Below, piece by piece: positions 27,811 to 37,110 of a stretch of 64,000 nt of DNA. The notes below the pieces were generated by a model. It made no database searches, was not told the DNA's origin, and was given only the letters and a program-made list of their open reading frames with translations. Source of the stretch: Chromobacterium alkanivorans. Lineage in GTDB: Bacteria > Pseudomonadota > Gammaproteobacteria > Burkholderiales > Chromobacteriaceae. The stretch is taken from the NCBI RefSeq assembly GCF_016937655.1, contig NZ_JAFHKL010000005.1, positions 274,222 through 338,221 of the forward strand. The letters are read 5' to 3'. Position 1 is the first letter of the stretch. Every line of letters begins with the position of its first letter. A program made the position numbers and the translations under genes.

Positions 27811-27841
27811 AAAGGCGGAGCCGATCGGCCCCGCCTTTTTT
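27811..27841 (+). terminator. Rho-independent terminator after phospholipase C
   Basis: AAAGGCGG, 12-base loop, CCGCC, then six T. It lies 17 bases after the stop and just before the convergent aldehyde dehydrogenase end. Confidence 0.9.
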
Positions 27842-27854
27842 CTTGATGGAAGGG

Positions 27855-29375
27855 TTAGAAGAAGCCCAGCGGCTTGCCGTCAAAGCTCACCAGCAGGTTC
27901 TTGGTCTGCTGGTAATGGTCGAGCGCGCGCTTGTGGGTTTCGCGGCCGATGCCGGACTTCTTGTAGCCGCCGAAGGCCGCGTGCGCCGGGTAGAGGTGAT
28001 AGCAGTTGGTCCACACCCGGCCGGCCTTGATCGCGCGGCCGACGCGGTAAGCGCGGTTGATGTCGCGGGTCCACACCCCGGCGCCCAGGCCGAACTCGGT
28101 GTCGTTGGCGATGGCGACGGCTTCCGCCTCGTCCTTGAAGGTGGCGATGCTGACCACCGGGCCGAAAATCTCCTCCTGGAACACCCGCATCTTGTTGTTG
28201 CCCTTCAGCAGGGTGGGCTGGATGTAATAGCCCTGAGCCAGCCCGCCTTCCAGCGGCTCCAGCTTGCCGCCGCTCAGCACCTCGGCGCCTTCCTGGCGCG
28301 CGATGTCCAGGTAGGACAGGATTTTGTCGAACTGCTGCTGCGAGGCCTGGGCGCCCACCATGGTGTCGGTGTCCAGCGGATCGCCGCGTTTGATCGCCTG
28401 CACCTTCTTCATCACCTCGGCCATGAAGGCCGGGTAAATGGATTCCTGCACCAGCGCGCGCGACGGGCAGGTGCAGACCTCGCCCTGGTTGAAGAAGGCC
28501 AACACCAGGCCCTCGGCGGCCTTCTCGATGAAGGATGGCTCCGCCTGCATGATGTCTTCAAAGAAGATATTGGGCGATTTGCCGCCCAGCTCCACGGTGG
28601 ACGGGATGATGTTCTCCGCCGCGCATTGCAGGATGTGGCGGCCCACCGGGGTGGAGCCGGTGAAGGCGATCTTGGCGATGCGCTTGCTGGTGGCCAGCGC
28701 CTGGCCGGCTTCCTTGCCGAAGCCGTGCACCACGTTGACCACGCCCGGCGGCAGCAGATCGCCTATCACCTCCATCAGCACCGCGATGCCCAGCGGCGTC
28801 TGTTCCGCCGGCTTCAGCACCACGCAGTTGCCGGCGGCCAGCGCCGGCGCCAGCTTCCACGCCGCCATCAGCAGGGGGAAGTTCCACGGGATGATCTGGC
28901 CCACCACGCCCAGCGGCTCGTGGATGTGGTAAGCCATGGTGTTGTGGTCTATTTCCGCCGCCGTGCCTTCCTGGGCGCGGATGCAGCCGGCGAAATAGCG
29001 GAAGTGATCCGCCGCCAGCGGGATGTCGGCGTTCAGCGTCTCGCGCACCGGCTTGCCGTTGTCCCAGGTTTCGGTGACGGCCAGCACCTCCAGATTGGCT
29101 TCGATGCGGTCGGCGATCTGCAGCAGCAGATAGGAGCGTTGCTGCGCCGAGGTCTGGCCCCAGGCGTCGGCGGCGGCGTGGGCGGCGTCCAGCGCCTTGT
29201 CGACGTCGGCGGCGTCGGAGCGCGGAAATTCGGCGATGGGCTGGCCGTTGACCGGCGAAGTGTTGGTGAAGTGCTGGCCGTTGACCGGAGGCGTGAACTC
29301 GCCGCCGATGTAGTTGCCGTAGCGGGGCTTGAAGGCGATCAGCGCGCCGGGCGTGCCGGGGTGGGCGTAACGCAT
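27855..29375 (-). CDS. Aldehyde dehydrogenase (ExaC/AcoD/AldB type)
   Basis: 506 residues from ATG 29373-29375 with AGGAG ahead. NAD-binding and catalytic motifs are intact: [29 protein letters not shown], catalytic Glu in ELGGKSPN and catalytic Cys in [11 protein letters not shown]. The family oxidises acetaldehyde and similar aldehydes with NAD. A sigma-54 promoter lies 64-79 bases upstream of the start and an AcoR-like activator is divergent, so it is probably induced by acetoin, ethanol or related carbon sources. Confidence 0.93.
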   Translation of the reverse strand: MRYAHPGTPGALIAFKPRYGNYIGGEFTPPVNGQHFTNTSPVNGQPIAEFPRSDAADVDKALDAAHAAADAWGQTSAQQRSYLLLQIADRIEANLEVLAVTETWDNGKPVRETLNADIPLAADHFRYFAGCIRAQEGTAAEIDHNTMAYHIHEPLGVVGQIIPWNFPLLMAAWKLAPALAAGNCVVLKPAEQTPLGIAVLMEVIGDLLPPGVVNVVHGFGKEAGQALATSKRIAKIAFTGSTPVGRHILQCAAENIIPSTVELGGKSPNIFFEDIMQAEPSFIEKAAEGLVLAFFNQGEVCTCPSRALVQESIYPAFMAEVMKKVQAIKRGDPLDTDTMVGAQASQQQFDKILSYLDIARQEGAEVLSGGKLEPLEGGLAQGYYIQPTLLKGNNKMRVFQEEIFGPVVSIATFKDEAEAVAIANDTEFGLGAGVWTRDINRAYRVGRAIKAGRVWTNCYHLYPAHAAFGGYKKSGIGRETHKRALDHYQQTKNLLVSFDGKPLGFF

Positions 29376-29438
29376 GGTGTTTCTCCTGTTGTGGATTGGC
29401 CGTTGCCGCGCGGCGGCGGGCCGCGGTGGCCGCTGTGC

Positions 29439-29454
29439 AGCAGAAAGCGTGCCA
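29439..29454 (-). promoter_or_regulatory. Sigma-54 promoter of the aldehyde dehydrogenase gene
   Basis: On the minus strand: TGGCACG, CTTT, CTGCT. GG and GC are separated by exactly 10 bases, and it differs from the consensus (TGGCACG-N4-TTGCT) at one position. It points into the dehydrogenase gene, and the divergent gene is a sigma-54 activator. Confidence 0.85.
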
Positions 29455-29597
29455 ATGACGGCCGCCGGGACGGCGTGTTGCGATGCAAAACGCGGCATGC
29501 CGGCCAGGCCGTTGCGATCCGCGCGCCGCGCATTGCGCCGCAGCAGGCCGACGCCGGCGCCAAGGGGGCGGCCTGTCCGATTGGCCGCGGCGCAAGC

Positions 29598-29614
29598 TGT
29601 CGCAAAACGCTACA
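29598..29614. promoter_or_regulatory. Candidate activator (AcoR-type) binding site
   Basis: TGTCGCAAAACGCTACA is a dyad of the form TGT-N2-C-N5-G-N2-ACA, about 145 bases upstream of the sigma-54 promoter, a usual enhancer distance. A second dyad (GTCGC / GCGAC) follows at 29617-29633. Assignment to the adjacent activator is inferred. Confidence 0.55.
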
Positions 29615-29754
29615 GTGTCGCGTCCGATGCGACGCCGGCTCCGGCGCGCGTCGTGCTAAGGTGGCGGTTCATCCGCCGCCGCAACCGTTTTCGTCCCGTC
29701 TCGCGGCCGCTCGCGAGACCTAGCGCCGGCGCTCACGTCCGGAGGGAAGTCATC

Positions 29755-31566
29755 ATGGATCATCCCATCGCCTCGCCCGTGGAGCGGGCGCGCCGCAGCT
29801 TCTTCCAACAAGGGCTGGCGCCGGCCGGGCTCAGGGGCGAAATCGCCCAGTCCTGGCAGCGCTGCCGGCAGCAGGCCTTGCCGCCGCAGGGCGCGCGACG
29901 GCAAGACGGCCTGGAAAGCGCGGCGCTGAACGCGCTGCGCGAGGCCAACGGCCTGTTGTTGCGGCTGGCCCAGCCCGAGCTGGACGGGCTGGGCGAACAA
30001 GTCGTCGACCGCCGCGGCATCGTGCTGCTCAGCGACGCCGACGGCGTGATCCTCAACGCCGCCGGTTGCCCCGGTTTTCTGCCCAAGGCGGAACAGGTGG
30101 CCTTGCTGCCAGGCATGGCCTGGGGCGAGCGCGACCGAGGCACCAACGCCATCGGCACCGCGCTGGCGCTGGGCGCGGCGGTGCAGGTCAACGGCGGCGA
30201 ACACTATCTGGCCAGCAACGGCGGCATCTCCTGCTCGGCCGCGCCCATCTTCGCGCCCAACGGCCGCCTGGCCGGCGCGCTCAACATCAGCAGCGACGCG
30301 CGCGCCCACGACGCGCACGCGCTGGGCTTGGTGCGGTTGGCGGCGCGCCAGATCGAACACCGCTGGCTGGCGCGGCCGGCCTCCGAACATTGGCTGGTGC
30401 GCTTCCACCTGAACCACGCCTTGCTGGGCTCGCCGCGCGAAGGCGTGCTGGTTTTCGCCGACGAGGTGCTGGTGGAGGCCAATAGCTGCGCGCTGGCCTG
30501 GCTCGGCCTGGCCTGGGCCGACCTGGGGCGGGCGCGCTTCGGCCAGCTGTTCGACGGCGAGCTGCAGCCGGCCGACGGCCTGCGAACGCGGCTAGGCCGG
30601 CGCGGCCAGCATTTTCATCTGCACATCACGCCGCCGGCGAGTCAGGCGCCGACGGCGCGGCAAACGCCCAAGGCCGACGCGGCGGCGCGGCCCTCGGTCG
30701 CCTTGCAGCGCGCCGTCAAAGTGCTGAACGCCGACATTCCTGTGTTGCTGCAAGGCGAAACCGGCGTGGGCAAGGAGGTGTTCGCCCGCGCCTTGCACGC
30801 CGCCAGCCGGCGCGGCCGCGGACCCTTCGTCGCCGTCAACTGCGCGGCGATACCAGAGGCACTGATCGAGTCTGAGCTGTTCGGCTACGAGGAGGGCGCG
30901 TTCACCGGCGCGCGGCGCAAGGGCATGACGGGCAAGCTGCGCGAAGCCGACGGCGGCGTGCTGTTCCTGGACGAGGTGGGGGACATGCCGGCGGCGATGC
31001 AGGCGCGGCTGCTGCGCGCCTTGCAGCAGCGCGAAGTCACGCCGCTGGGCGGCGGCCGAACGCAGGCGGTGGATTTCGCGCTGGTCTGCGCCACTCACCG
31101 CGACCTGGCGGCGATGACGGCGGCCGGCGAGTTCCGCGCCGACCTGTTCTACCGGCTGCAGGACTATCCGGTGCGGCTGCCGCCCTTGCGCGAGCGCGAC
31201 GACCTGCCGCTTCTGATCGACGAGATCTGGGACGAACTGGGCGCCGCGCGACGCGGCGTGCGCCTGGGCGGCCCGCTGCGGGCGGCCTTGCTGGCCTACA
31301 GCTGGCCGGGCAACGCGCGCCAGCTGCACAGCGCGCTGCGCACCATGCTGGCCCTGGCCGACGACGGCGCGGAACTGGGGATCGAGAACCTGCCGGCCGG
31401 CTGCCGCGCCGAAGCGGCCACCCTCTCTCCGACGCTGGCCGCCGGCCGCGACGATTTGATCGAACAGACGCTGGCGCGCTGTCAGGGCAATGTCAGCCGC
31501 GCGGCGGTGGAGTTGGGGGTGGCGCGCAGCACGGTGTACCGGCGGCTGCGCGGCGGAGGGCGCTAG
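29755..31566 (+). CDS. Sigma-54-dependent transcriptional activator, AcoR-like
   Basis: 603 residues from ATG 29755. An N-terminal GAF-type sensor (about 60-200; [39 protein letters not shown]) is followed by a PAS-like linker, an AAA+ domain with Walker A GETGVGKE, the sigma-54 contact loop GAFTGA and [10 protein letters not shown], and a Fis-type helix-turn-helix at the end ([20 protein letters not shown]). AcoR-type proteins activate acetoin or aldehyde/alcohol catabolic genes. The divergent dehydrogenase with a sigma-54 promoter is the evident target. Confidence 0.92.
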   Translation: MDHPIASPVERARRSFFQQGLAPAGLRGEIAQSWQRCRQQALPPQGARRQDGLESAALNALREANGLLLRLAQPELDGLGEQVVDRRGIVLLSDADGVILNAAGCPGFLPKAEQVALLPGMAWGERDRGTNAIGTALALGAAVQVNGGEHYLASNGGISCSAAPIFAPNGRLAGALNISSDARAHDAHALGLVRLAARQIEHRWLARPASEHWLVRFHLNHALLGSPREGVLVFADEVLVEANSCALAWLGLAWADLGRARFGQLFDGELQPADGLRTRLGRRGQHFHLHITPPASQAPTARQTPKADAAARPSVALQRAVKVLNADIPVLLQGETGVGKEVFARALHAASRRGRGPFVAVNCAAIPEALIESELFGYEEGAFTGARRKGMTGKLREADGGVLFLDEVGDMPAAMQARLLRALQQREVTPLGGGRTQAVDFALVCATHRDLAAMTAAGEFRADLFYRLQDYPVRLPPLRERDDLPLLIDEIWDELGAARRGVRLGGPLRAALLAYSWPGNARQLHSALRTMLALADDGAELGIENLPAGCRAEAATLSPTLAAGRDDLIEQTLARCQGNVSRAAVELGVARSTVYRRLRGGGR

Positions 31567-32430
31567 TCAGGCCGCCGCGTTGGGCAGCTGTTCCAGCCAA
31601 GCCTGAAACGCGTCCAGCACCGGTTGCGGGGACTTGGCCCAGGCAAAGTGGGAGAAGGCGCGCAGACCGTGATCCGCGGCCTGCAATTCCCGCTGCGTCA
31701 CGCTGGCGCGCGCCAGCTTGTCGGCCAGAAAATCCGCGCAGGAGCGGGGAACGAAGCGATCGCCGGACAGCGATAGCAGCAGCACCGGCAGTTCCAGCCG
31801 GCGCAGCGCCGCTTCGTAGTCGGTGTCCACGCCTTCCGGCCGGTAACGGCCGTGCAAGGCTTCCTGCGTCCAGTCGCGGATCAGCCGCCCCGGCTGTCGT
31901 CCGCCAAAGCCCAGCTTGTCGCCGGGAAAGTAGCCCAGGCCGCGGTTGAGTTGTTGAATCAGCCGCAGGCCAAAGCCGCGTTTCCAGGCGGACAATGCGC
32001 CGGGCATGGCGCGGAAGTAGTTGGAGCCGCTCGCGAGCAAAGCCACGCCGGCCACCTCGGCCGGATTTTCGCAGGCTTGCAGCAGGGCGAATTGCCCGCC
32101 CAGGCTGTGTCCCGCCAGGAGCAGCGGCCGGCCGGATGTCTGTTCGCCCAGCCGTCGACGCAGATGGGCGATATCGGCCAGCACTTCCTGGTAGCCGAAG
32201 TCCTGACGGCGGACGTCCCGCACCGAGCTTTGACGCATGCCCCTGGTCTCAAGCGCCGCCACGCAATAGCCGCGCGCGGCCCAGGCCGCGCCCAGCGCGC
32301 GATAGTAGGACACGTTGACGCCCAAGGCCGGCAAGAACAGGATCACGCCCTGCGGGGCTTGTTCCGGAACGCCGTGCCATTCAACAACAGTGTGCTCGCC
32401 GTCCGCTAGCTGGATTCGGCTCGAGTGCAT
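31567..32430 (-). CDS. Alpha/beta hydrolase (serine aminopeptidase S33-like)
   Basis: 287 residues. The fold is shown by the nucleophile elbow AGHSLGGQFA, an oxyanion strand GVILFLPALGVN, an acid near LLLSLSGDRFVP and the C-terminal His in QAADHGLRAFSHF. No signal peptide. Substrate cannot be predicted; esterase or lipase-like activity is likely. It ends exactly next to the activator gene (convergent, no terminator seen). Confidence 0.8.
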   Translation of the reverse strand: MHSSRIQLADGEHTVVEWHGVPEQAPQGVILFLPALGVNVSYYRALGAAWAARGYCVAALETRGMRQSSVRDVRRQDFGYQEVLADIAHLRRRLGEQTSGRPLLLAGHSLGGQFALLQACENPAEVAGVALLASGSNYFRAMPGALSAWKRGFGLRLIQQLNRGLGYFPGDKLGFGGRQPGRLIRDWTQEALHGRYRPEGVDTDYEAALRRLELPVLLLSLSGDRFVPRSCADFLADKLARASVTQRELQAADHGLRAFSHFAWAKSPQPVLDAFQAWLEQLPNAAA

Positions 32431-32534
32431 GCCTGTGCCTCCAAGGTTGTGAGCGGCAAACAGAACAAGCTATCAGTCTGATGCGCAATGGCAAGCCGCC
32501 ATGTTCCGGCAGGTTCGGCCCTCGCGCTGCGGGC

Positions 32535-32680
32535 TTAGAACCTGTTTACGATCTCGCGAGCAAGAGCGAGACAAGGCGAAAACGGCTGAGAAAGCGGAAT
32601 GTACAGAGGGTACATGAGCATTTCGAAGGCGTTTTCAACGCCGTATCGCCGCAGCGCAGCAGATCGTAAACAGGTTCTTA
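32535..32680. repeat. Short inverted-repeat element, family A, copy 2 (best preserved)
   Basis: 146 bp bounded by TTA at 32535-32537 and 32678-32680. Perfect 17-bp terminal inverted repeats GAACCTGTTTACGATCT. The interior has no ORF and shares blocks (GAGAAAGCGGAATGTAC, GGTACATGAGCATTTCGAA) with the copy at 13262-13410. The right TTA is the TAA stop codon of the exonuclease gene on the minus strand. Ends and the 3-bp repeat suggest a MITE mobilised by an IS5-like or similar transposase; that is inference. Confidence 0.85.
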
Positions 32681-33286
32681 GCCATAGCCGCGCTGTTTCA
32701 GCGCCAGGTAGAGCATGGCCGCGTTGATGGCGTCGTTGAGCGCGTCGTGACGCGGCGGCGCGGGCATGTCCAGATCCTGGCAGATGCTGGCCAGCCGCAG
32801 GTCGATGTGGGCGTCCGGGTTTTGCCGCAGCTTGTAGTCGTAATAGCGGCCGGAGATCTCGATGCGCCGCTGCGGCAGCGGCACGCCCAGCCAGGGGCGG
32901 ATATAGCGGTTGAGCACCGCCATATCGTATTCCAGGTAATAGCCCAGCAGCGGCCGGCCGCCGACGAAGTCCAGCAGCCGCCGCATCGCGTCCAGGGCTT
33001 CCATGCCCTGATTAACGTCGATGGGCCGCAGGCCGTGGATGCGCACATTGTCCGCTGGCGGCGCCCGTTCCGGCCGCACCAACAGATACAGCGCCTCGCT
33101 GGCGAGGATGCGGTTGCCGCGCAGCTTGACCGCGCCTATGGACAGCAGCTCGGCCTCCGCCGGATTCAGGCTGGTGGTTTCGCAGTCCAGGCTGACCAGT
33201 TCGTCAGGATGCTCGCTATACATGCCGGCGTAGGCCGGATCGCGCAGCCGGCGGCGCTGCCATTGGCGCAGCAGGGCGGTCAGCAT
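32678..33286 (-). CDS. DnaQ-like 3'-5' exonuclease (DEDDh)
   Basis: 202 residues from ATG 33284-33286, overlapping the upstream DUF294 stop (ATGA); the longer open frame upstream is the shadow of that gene. Exonuclease motifs: SLDCETTSL (Asp, Glu), IHGLRPIDV, and RHDALNDAINA (His, Asp). It probably trims 3' ends of DNA or RNA. Pairing with a DUF294/CBS/cNMP protein is a recurrent arrangement in proteobacteria. Its stop codon is the end of a repeat element. Confidence 0.88.
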   Translation of the reverse strand: MLTALLRQWQRRRLRDPAYAGMYSEHPDELVSLDCETTSLNPAEAELLSIGAVKLRGNRILASEALYLLVRPERAPPADNVRIHGLRPIDVNQGMEALDAMRRLLDFVGGRPLLGYYLEYDMAVLNRYIRPWLGVPLPQRRIEISGRYYDYKLRQNPDAHIDLRLASICQDLDMPAPPRHDALNDAINAAMLYLALKQRGYG

Positions 33287-35091
33287 CAGAAGCTGCCCAG
33301 CCGGTAATGGTGGCGCAGCTGCGCCTTGAAGCGCTTGACCACGGCCAGCGCGTCCTTGAGCAGGTCCCGTTCCAGCGAGGACAGCTTTTCCGGTTCCAGC
33401 AGATTGTCGGCCGGCTTGCCGGCGCCAAGCCGCTCCAGCCCCTGTTCCAGCCGCAGCTGCATCAGATAGGACAGCGCCTCGCCCACGTCCTCGGCCAGGC
33501 TCCGCTCCAGCCGGCCTTGCGCCGCCAGTGCCTGCAGCCTTTGCTGCGAGTTGTTGTCGCTGACCCCGTATTCCAGCGCCAGCGCGCGGATGCCGTGCAC
33601 CAGCGGGAAGATGCCGCCTTTTTTCAGGTCCAGCGCGGCGCGGCCGTCGCGGTCTCGGGTCTGCAGATGGGAGAACAGGCCCAGCGGGGTGTCGAACTGT
33701 TCGATGGCGCGGGCGAAACGGGAGAAGAAGCCGGCGTCGTCGCGCAAGGTGGCGCGCAGATAGCTTTGGGCGTCCTCCAGCAGCGCGGCGTCGCCGCAGA
33801 CGGCTTCCGCGTCCACGAAGATGGCCAGCCGCATCAAGGCTTGCCCGTCCGGGCGGTGCACCCAGTTGTGCAGGCGGTCGCGCAGCTCGGCGCCGCTGAA
33901 GCGCCAGTCCGGATGGCTGAGCATGATGTCGCCGGGACAGGGCGGGTAGCCGAAGCGGGCCAGCGCGGCGGAAAAGGCCTGACAGCTGGCCTCCAGTTGC
34001 GGCCACGCCGCGCCGTCGCGCAGCAGCAGCGCGTTGTCCTGATCGGTTTTGAGTATCTGTTCGCCGCGCCCCTCCGAGCCCAGCACCAACAGGCAGCTGT
34101 TGGCCACCAGCTCCGGCGGCGCGATCAGCCGCCAGGCGCGGGCGAACAGCCGGGCGTTGAGGCTTTGCACCAGCCGGCCCAGTTGCAGCGCCTTGACGCC
34201 GTGGCCGGACAGGATGCGCACCAGCCGCGGGATCTGCTCCGCCACTTCCGTCAGTTCGTCCAGCGTGGCCGCGCGCTCCAGCCGCTGCGCGATCAGATGG
34301 GAGTGGTTGGAGAAATAGGACAGCACGTCCACCTGGGCCAGCATGCTCACCGGCTCGCCGCGCTCGGTCACCACCAGGCGGCGCAGATTGCGGCGCGTCA
34401 TCAGCAGCAGGGCGTTGAACAGGAAGTCGTCGATGTCTATGGTCAGGAGCTCGTACTGGCAATGCGCGGCCGCCGGCGCGTCCGAGGACACGCCGTTCAG
34501 CACGATGTCGCGGAAGTCGGTGGTGGTGAGGATGCCCAGCCGTCCGTTGTCGCGCAGCAGCACGGATTTGGATTTGTGCGCCTTCATCGCCGCCGCCGCG
34601 TCGCGCAGGCTGGCGTCGCCGTCGACGAACACCGGCTGGCGGCCGCCGACGTCGCGCACGGTGGCCGCCAGCAAAGTTTGCAGTTCGCGCTGGCCGGCCC
34701 TCTGCGCCAGCCGGCCCAGCTTTTCCGACACGCTGGCGTAAAAATAGGCGCCGAAGCGCGGGTTGCTCTCGGTCAGCGCCAGCACTTCGGCGCGCGGCAG
34801 GCTGTAGAGCAGCGCTTCTTCCTGCACGATGAAACGGTGGGAGGTCTGGCCGGCGGCCATGGCGCGGGCGTCGAAGCCGTCCTGGGCCCGGTACAGCGCG
34901 ACGATCTCGTCGCCGGCCATTTCCCGCACCACGCCCTTGATCACCACGTACATGGCGGTCACCGCCGCGTCCGGCGCCAGCACGGTTTGCTCGTCGGCGT
35001 AGAACAGGATGTCGGCGCAGGCCTCCAGGCGCAGGCGCTCGTCCGGACTCAGGGCGTCGAAGGGGGCGTGGCTGAAGTCGAATCGCTGCAT
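33286..35091 (-). CDS. DUF294 nucleotidyltransferase-like protein with cNMP-binding and CBS domains
   Basis: 601 residues from ATG 35089-35091. Order: cyclic-nucleotide-binding domain (about 10-125), a CBS pair (about 145-270; SVLLRDNGRLGILTTTDFRD, RRLVVTERGEPVSMLAQVDV), a nucleotidyltransferase-like domain with GSEGRGEQ and TDQDNALLL (about 325-345) and a C-terminal DUF294 helical domain. It looks like a signal-sensing regulator similar to GlnD-type enzymes. The adjoining exonuclease is likely its functional partner. Confidence 0.9.
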   Translation of the reverse strand: MQRFDFSHAPFDALSPDERLRLEACADILFYADEQTVLAPDAAVTAMYVVIKGVVREMAGDEIVALYRAQDGFDARAMAAGQTSHRFIVQEEALLYSLPRAEVLALTESNPRFGAYFYASVSEKLGRLAQRAGQRELQTLLAATVRDVGGRQPVFVDGDASLRDAAAAMKAHKSKSVLLRDNGRLGILTTTDFRDIVLNGVSSDAPAAAHCQYELLTIDIDDFLFNALLLMTRRNLRRLVVTERGEPVSMLAQVDVLSYFSNHSHLIAQRLERAATLDELTEVAEQIPRLVRILSGHGVKALQLGRLVQSLNARLFARAWRLIAPPELVANSCLLVLGSEGRGEQILKTDQDNALLLRDGAAWPQLEASCQAFSAALARFGYPPCPGDIMLSHPDWRFSGAELRDRLHNWVHRPDGQALMRLAIFVDAEAVCGDAALLEDAQSYLRATLRDDAGFFSRFARAIEQFDTPLGLFSHLQTRDRDGRAALDLKKGGIFPLVHGIRALALEYGVSDNNSQQRLQALAAQGRLERSLAEDVGEALSYLMQLRLEQGLERLGAGKPADNLLEPEKLSSLERDLLKDALAVVKRFKAQLRHHYRLGSF

Positions 35092-35161
35092 GGCGGCCCT
35101 CGCGGAACACAAGACGTTGCCGCCAGCATAACACCGGCGGCAAGGGCTTGTCGGCGGACGC

Positions 35162-35941
35162 TCAGTCCGGCAGGTGCTGCGACAGCGGGGAGCCGTCGCG
35201 GAACAGCAGCAGCTCGCCGGGGACGAGCGGGGTCCAGCTTTCATTGTCGGTCAGCGGCTGGGTGGCGATCACCGCCACGCGGTCGTGCGGCGTGGTGACC
35301 GAGGCGAAGTCCACGCTGACGTCGTCGTCCACCAGGTGGGCGGTGTTGAACGGCGCCTGGCGGATGATGTAGTGCAGATTGGTGGAGCAGTGGGCGAACA
35401 GCACCTCGCCGTTGCTCAGCATGAAGTTGAACACGCCGTGGCTGGAAATCTCGGCCGCCAGCCGCGCCACTTCGGCGAATAGCTCATCCAGCTGCGGCTG
35501 CTGGCACCATTTGGCGCGCAGCCGCTCCATCAGGTGGCAGAACGCGCGTTCGGAATCGGTGCCGCCCACCGGGTTGTAATGGCAGCCGGCTTCGGGCTGG
35601 AAGTTCTCCAGATTGCCGTTGTGGGCGAAGATCCAGTAGCGGCCCCACATCTCGCGCATGAAGGGATGGGTGTTGGCCAGGTTGACTTCGCCCTGGGTGG
35701 CCTTGCGAATGTGGGCGATCACGTTTTCCGATTTGATCGGATAGTTGCGCACCAGATTGGCCACCGGCGATTCCACCGACGGTTTGTCGTCCAAAAAGAT
35801 GCGGCAGCCCTTGCTCTCGAAAAAGGCGATGCCCCAGCCGTCGGCGTGATGGTCGGTCTGACCGCCGCGGCGGTGAAAGCCTTCGAAGGAGAACAGGATG
35901 TCGGTTGGAGTATTGCAATTCATGCCCAATAACTGGCACAT
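35162..35941 (-). CDS. Class II glutamine amidotransferase (YafJ-like)
   Basis: 259 residues from ATG 35939-35941, chosen over an ATG five codons upstream because it puts Cys at position 2 (MCQLLGMNC), the N-terminal nucleophile after Met removal. GGQTDHHADGWGIAF, HIRKATQGEV and FAHNGNLENF are the glutaminase motifs. There is no synthetase domain, so the ammonia acceptor is unknown; family members are often called YafJ. Confidence 0.88.
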   Translation of the reverse strand: MCQLLGMNCNTPTDILFSFEGFHRRGGQTDHHADGWGIAFFESKGCRIFLDDKPSVESPVANLVRNYPIKSENVIAHIRKATQGEVNLANTHPFMREMWGRYWIFAHNGNLENFQPEAGCHYNPVGGTDSERAFCHLMERLRAKWCQQPQLDELFAEVARLAAEISSHGVFNFMLSNGEVLFAHCSTNLHYIIRQAPFNTAHLVDDDVSVDFASVTTPHDRVAVIATQPLTDNESWTPLVPGELLLFRDGSPLSQHLPD

Positions 35942-36083
35942 GGGTTCGAGTTCCACGGTAAAGAGGTTGTCATGGCCGGCCCGCGCCGGCTGCGGTTTTG
36001 TTACAGAGCTTAGGCGATATGCGGGGCCGCGGCAATCCCGCCGCGCCGGCCGTGGAGCCCGGGCGCGGCGGGAAAAGCGAAGC

Positions 36084-36974
36084 TCAGGCCGTCGAACGGG
36101 CGAGGCCGCGCAGCTTGGCCCAGCCGCCTTGGCTCAGGCTGACGCCGAGCAGGATCAGGCCGCCGCCCAGCCAGTGGAAGTCGTGGATGGTCTCGCCCAG
36201 CAGCGCGCTGGCGATCACGGCGGTGAACAAGGGCAACAGATTCATGAAGATGGCGGTGCGCTCGCTGCCCAGGCCCTGGATGCCGCGCATCCACAGATAG
36301 GGCGCCAGCACCGAGGAGGCGATGCCGGCGAAGGCGACCAGGCCCACGCCCTGCGGCGGCACCGCCAGGCTGTCCGCGCTCATCGCCACTGGCACCAGCA
36401 TCAGCACCGCCAGCAGCACCTGGATGTAGAGATTGGTCCAGCTGCCGAAGGGCGGCGCCCAGCGGCGCAGCAGAATGCCGTACAGCGCGTAGGAGAGAGA
36501 GCCGACCAGCATCAGCGCGTCGCCGCGGTTGACGCCGCCGCTGAGCAGATCCAGCGGCCGGCCCTGGCCCAGCAGGTAGAGCACGCCCAGCAAGGACACC
36601 GCGACGCCGAACAGCGCGTGCGCGCCCACCGGCTGGCGGAAGGCGATGGCGTTCAAGGCCAGGCCCAGCAGCGGGATCAGGGCGCAGATCACGCCCATAT
36701 TGGTGGCGCTGGTGCTGTGCGCGGCGTAATAGGCCAGGCATTGGTACATCACCATACCCAGCGCGGCCAGCACGGCGAAGCGGCCGAGCCAGGGGCGGAT
36801 GACGCGCCATTGGCGCAGCACCGGCCGCAGGCTCAGCGGGGTGAGAATCAGCGCGGCCAGCAGCCAGCGATAGAAGGAAATGGCGGCGGGGTCCAGCGCC
36901 TGGGCCGCGGCTTTGGACACCACGGTGTTGGCGGACCAGATCAGCACGGCCAGCATGGGAAACAATGAGTACAT
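36084..36974 (-). CDS. EamA/DMT-superfamily transporter
   Basis: 296 residues from ATG 36972-36974 (GGAG ahead; a further upstream ATG adds 19 poorly fitting residues). Ten hydrophobic helices arranged as two EamA repeats (first helix MLAVLIWSANTVVSKAAAQA; second repeat begins GDALMLVGSLSYALYGILL). Such proteins export metabolites or amino acids. It is divergent from an AraC-type gene that probably controls it. Confidence 0.88.
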   Translation of the reverse strand: MYSLFPMLAVLIWSANTVVSKAAAQALDPAAISFYRWLLAALILTPLSLRPVLRQWRVIRPWLGRFAVLAALGMVMYQCLAYYAAHSTSATNMGVICALIPLLGLALNAIAFRQPVGAHALFGVAVSLLGVLYLLGQGRPLDLLSGGVNRGDALMLVGSLSYALYGILLRRWAPPFGSWTNLYIQVLLAVLMLVPVAMSADSLAVPPQGVGLVAFAGIASSVLAPYLWMRGIQGLGSERTAIFMNLLPLFTAVIASALLGETIHDFHWLGGGLILLGVSLSQGGWAKLRGLARSTA

Positions 36975-37032
36975 GGTGCGGCTCCGGATGCGGCTCTCGG
37001 CGGTTTTGCCGGCAAGAGCACAGAAAAGCATT

Positions 37033-37056
37033 GACAGTCCGCAGTGTACCGCTGTC
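37033..37056. promoter_or_regulatory. Candidate operator between the EamA and AraC genes
   Basis: GACAG, 14 bases, CTGTC: an inverted repeat in the 136-bp divergent gap. It could be the AraC-type regulator's site controlling both genes. Spacing is loose and no promoter boxes are convincing, so confidence is low. Confidence 0.3.
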
Positions 37057-37110
37057 TGATTTATCTCATATAGCGCAATTCAGACAAGACGATAACGGGA
37101 AACCGACAAA

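Noticed and set aside
33287..35143. Long N-terminal extension of the exonuclease ORF
   Set aside because: It is the DUF294 coding region read in another frame; the overlapping ATGA start at 33286 is better.
33307..35298. 663-residue plus-strand ORF
   Set aside because: Antisense shadow of the DUF294 gene.
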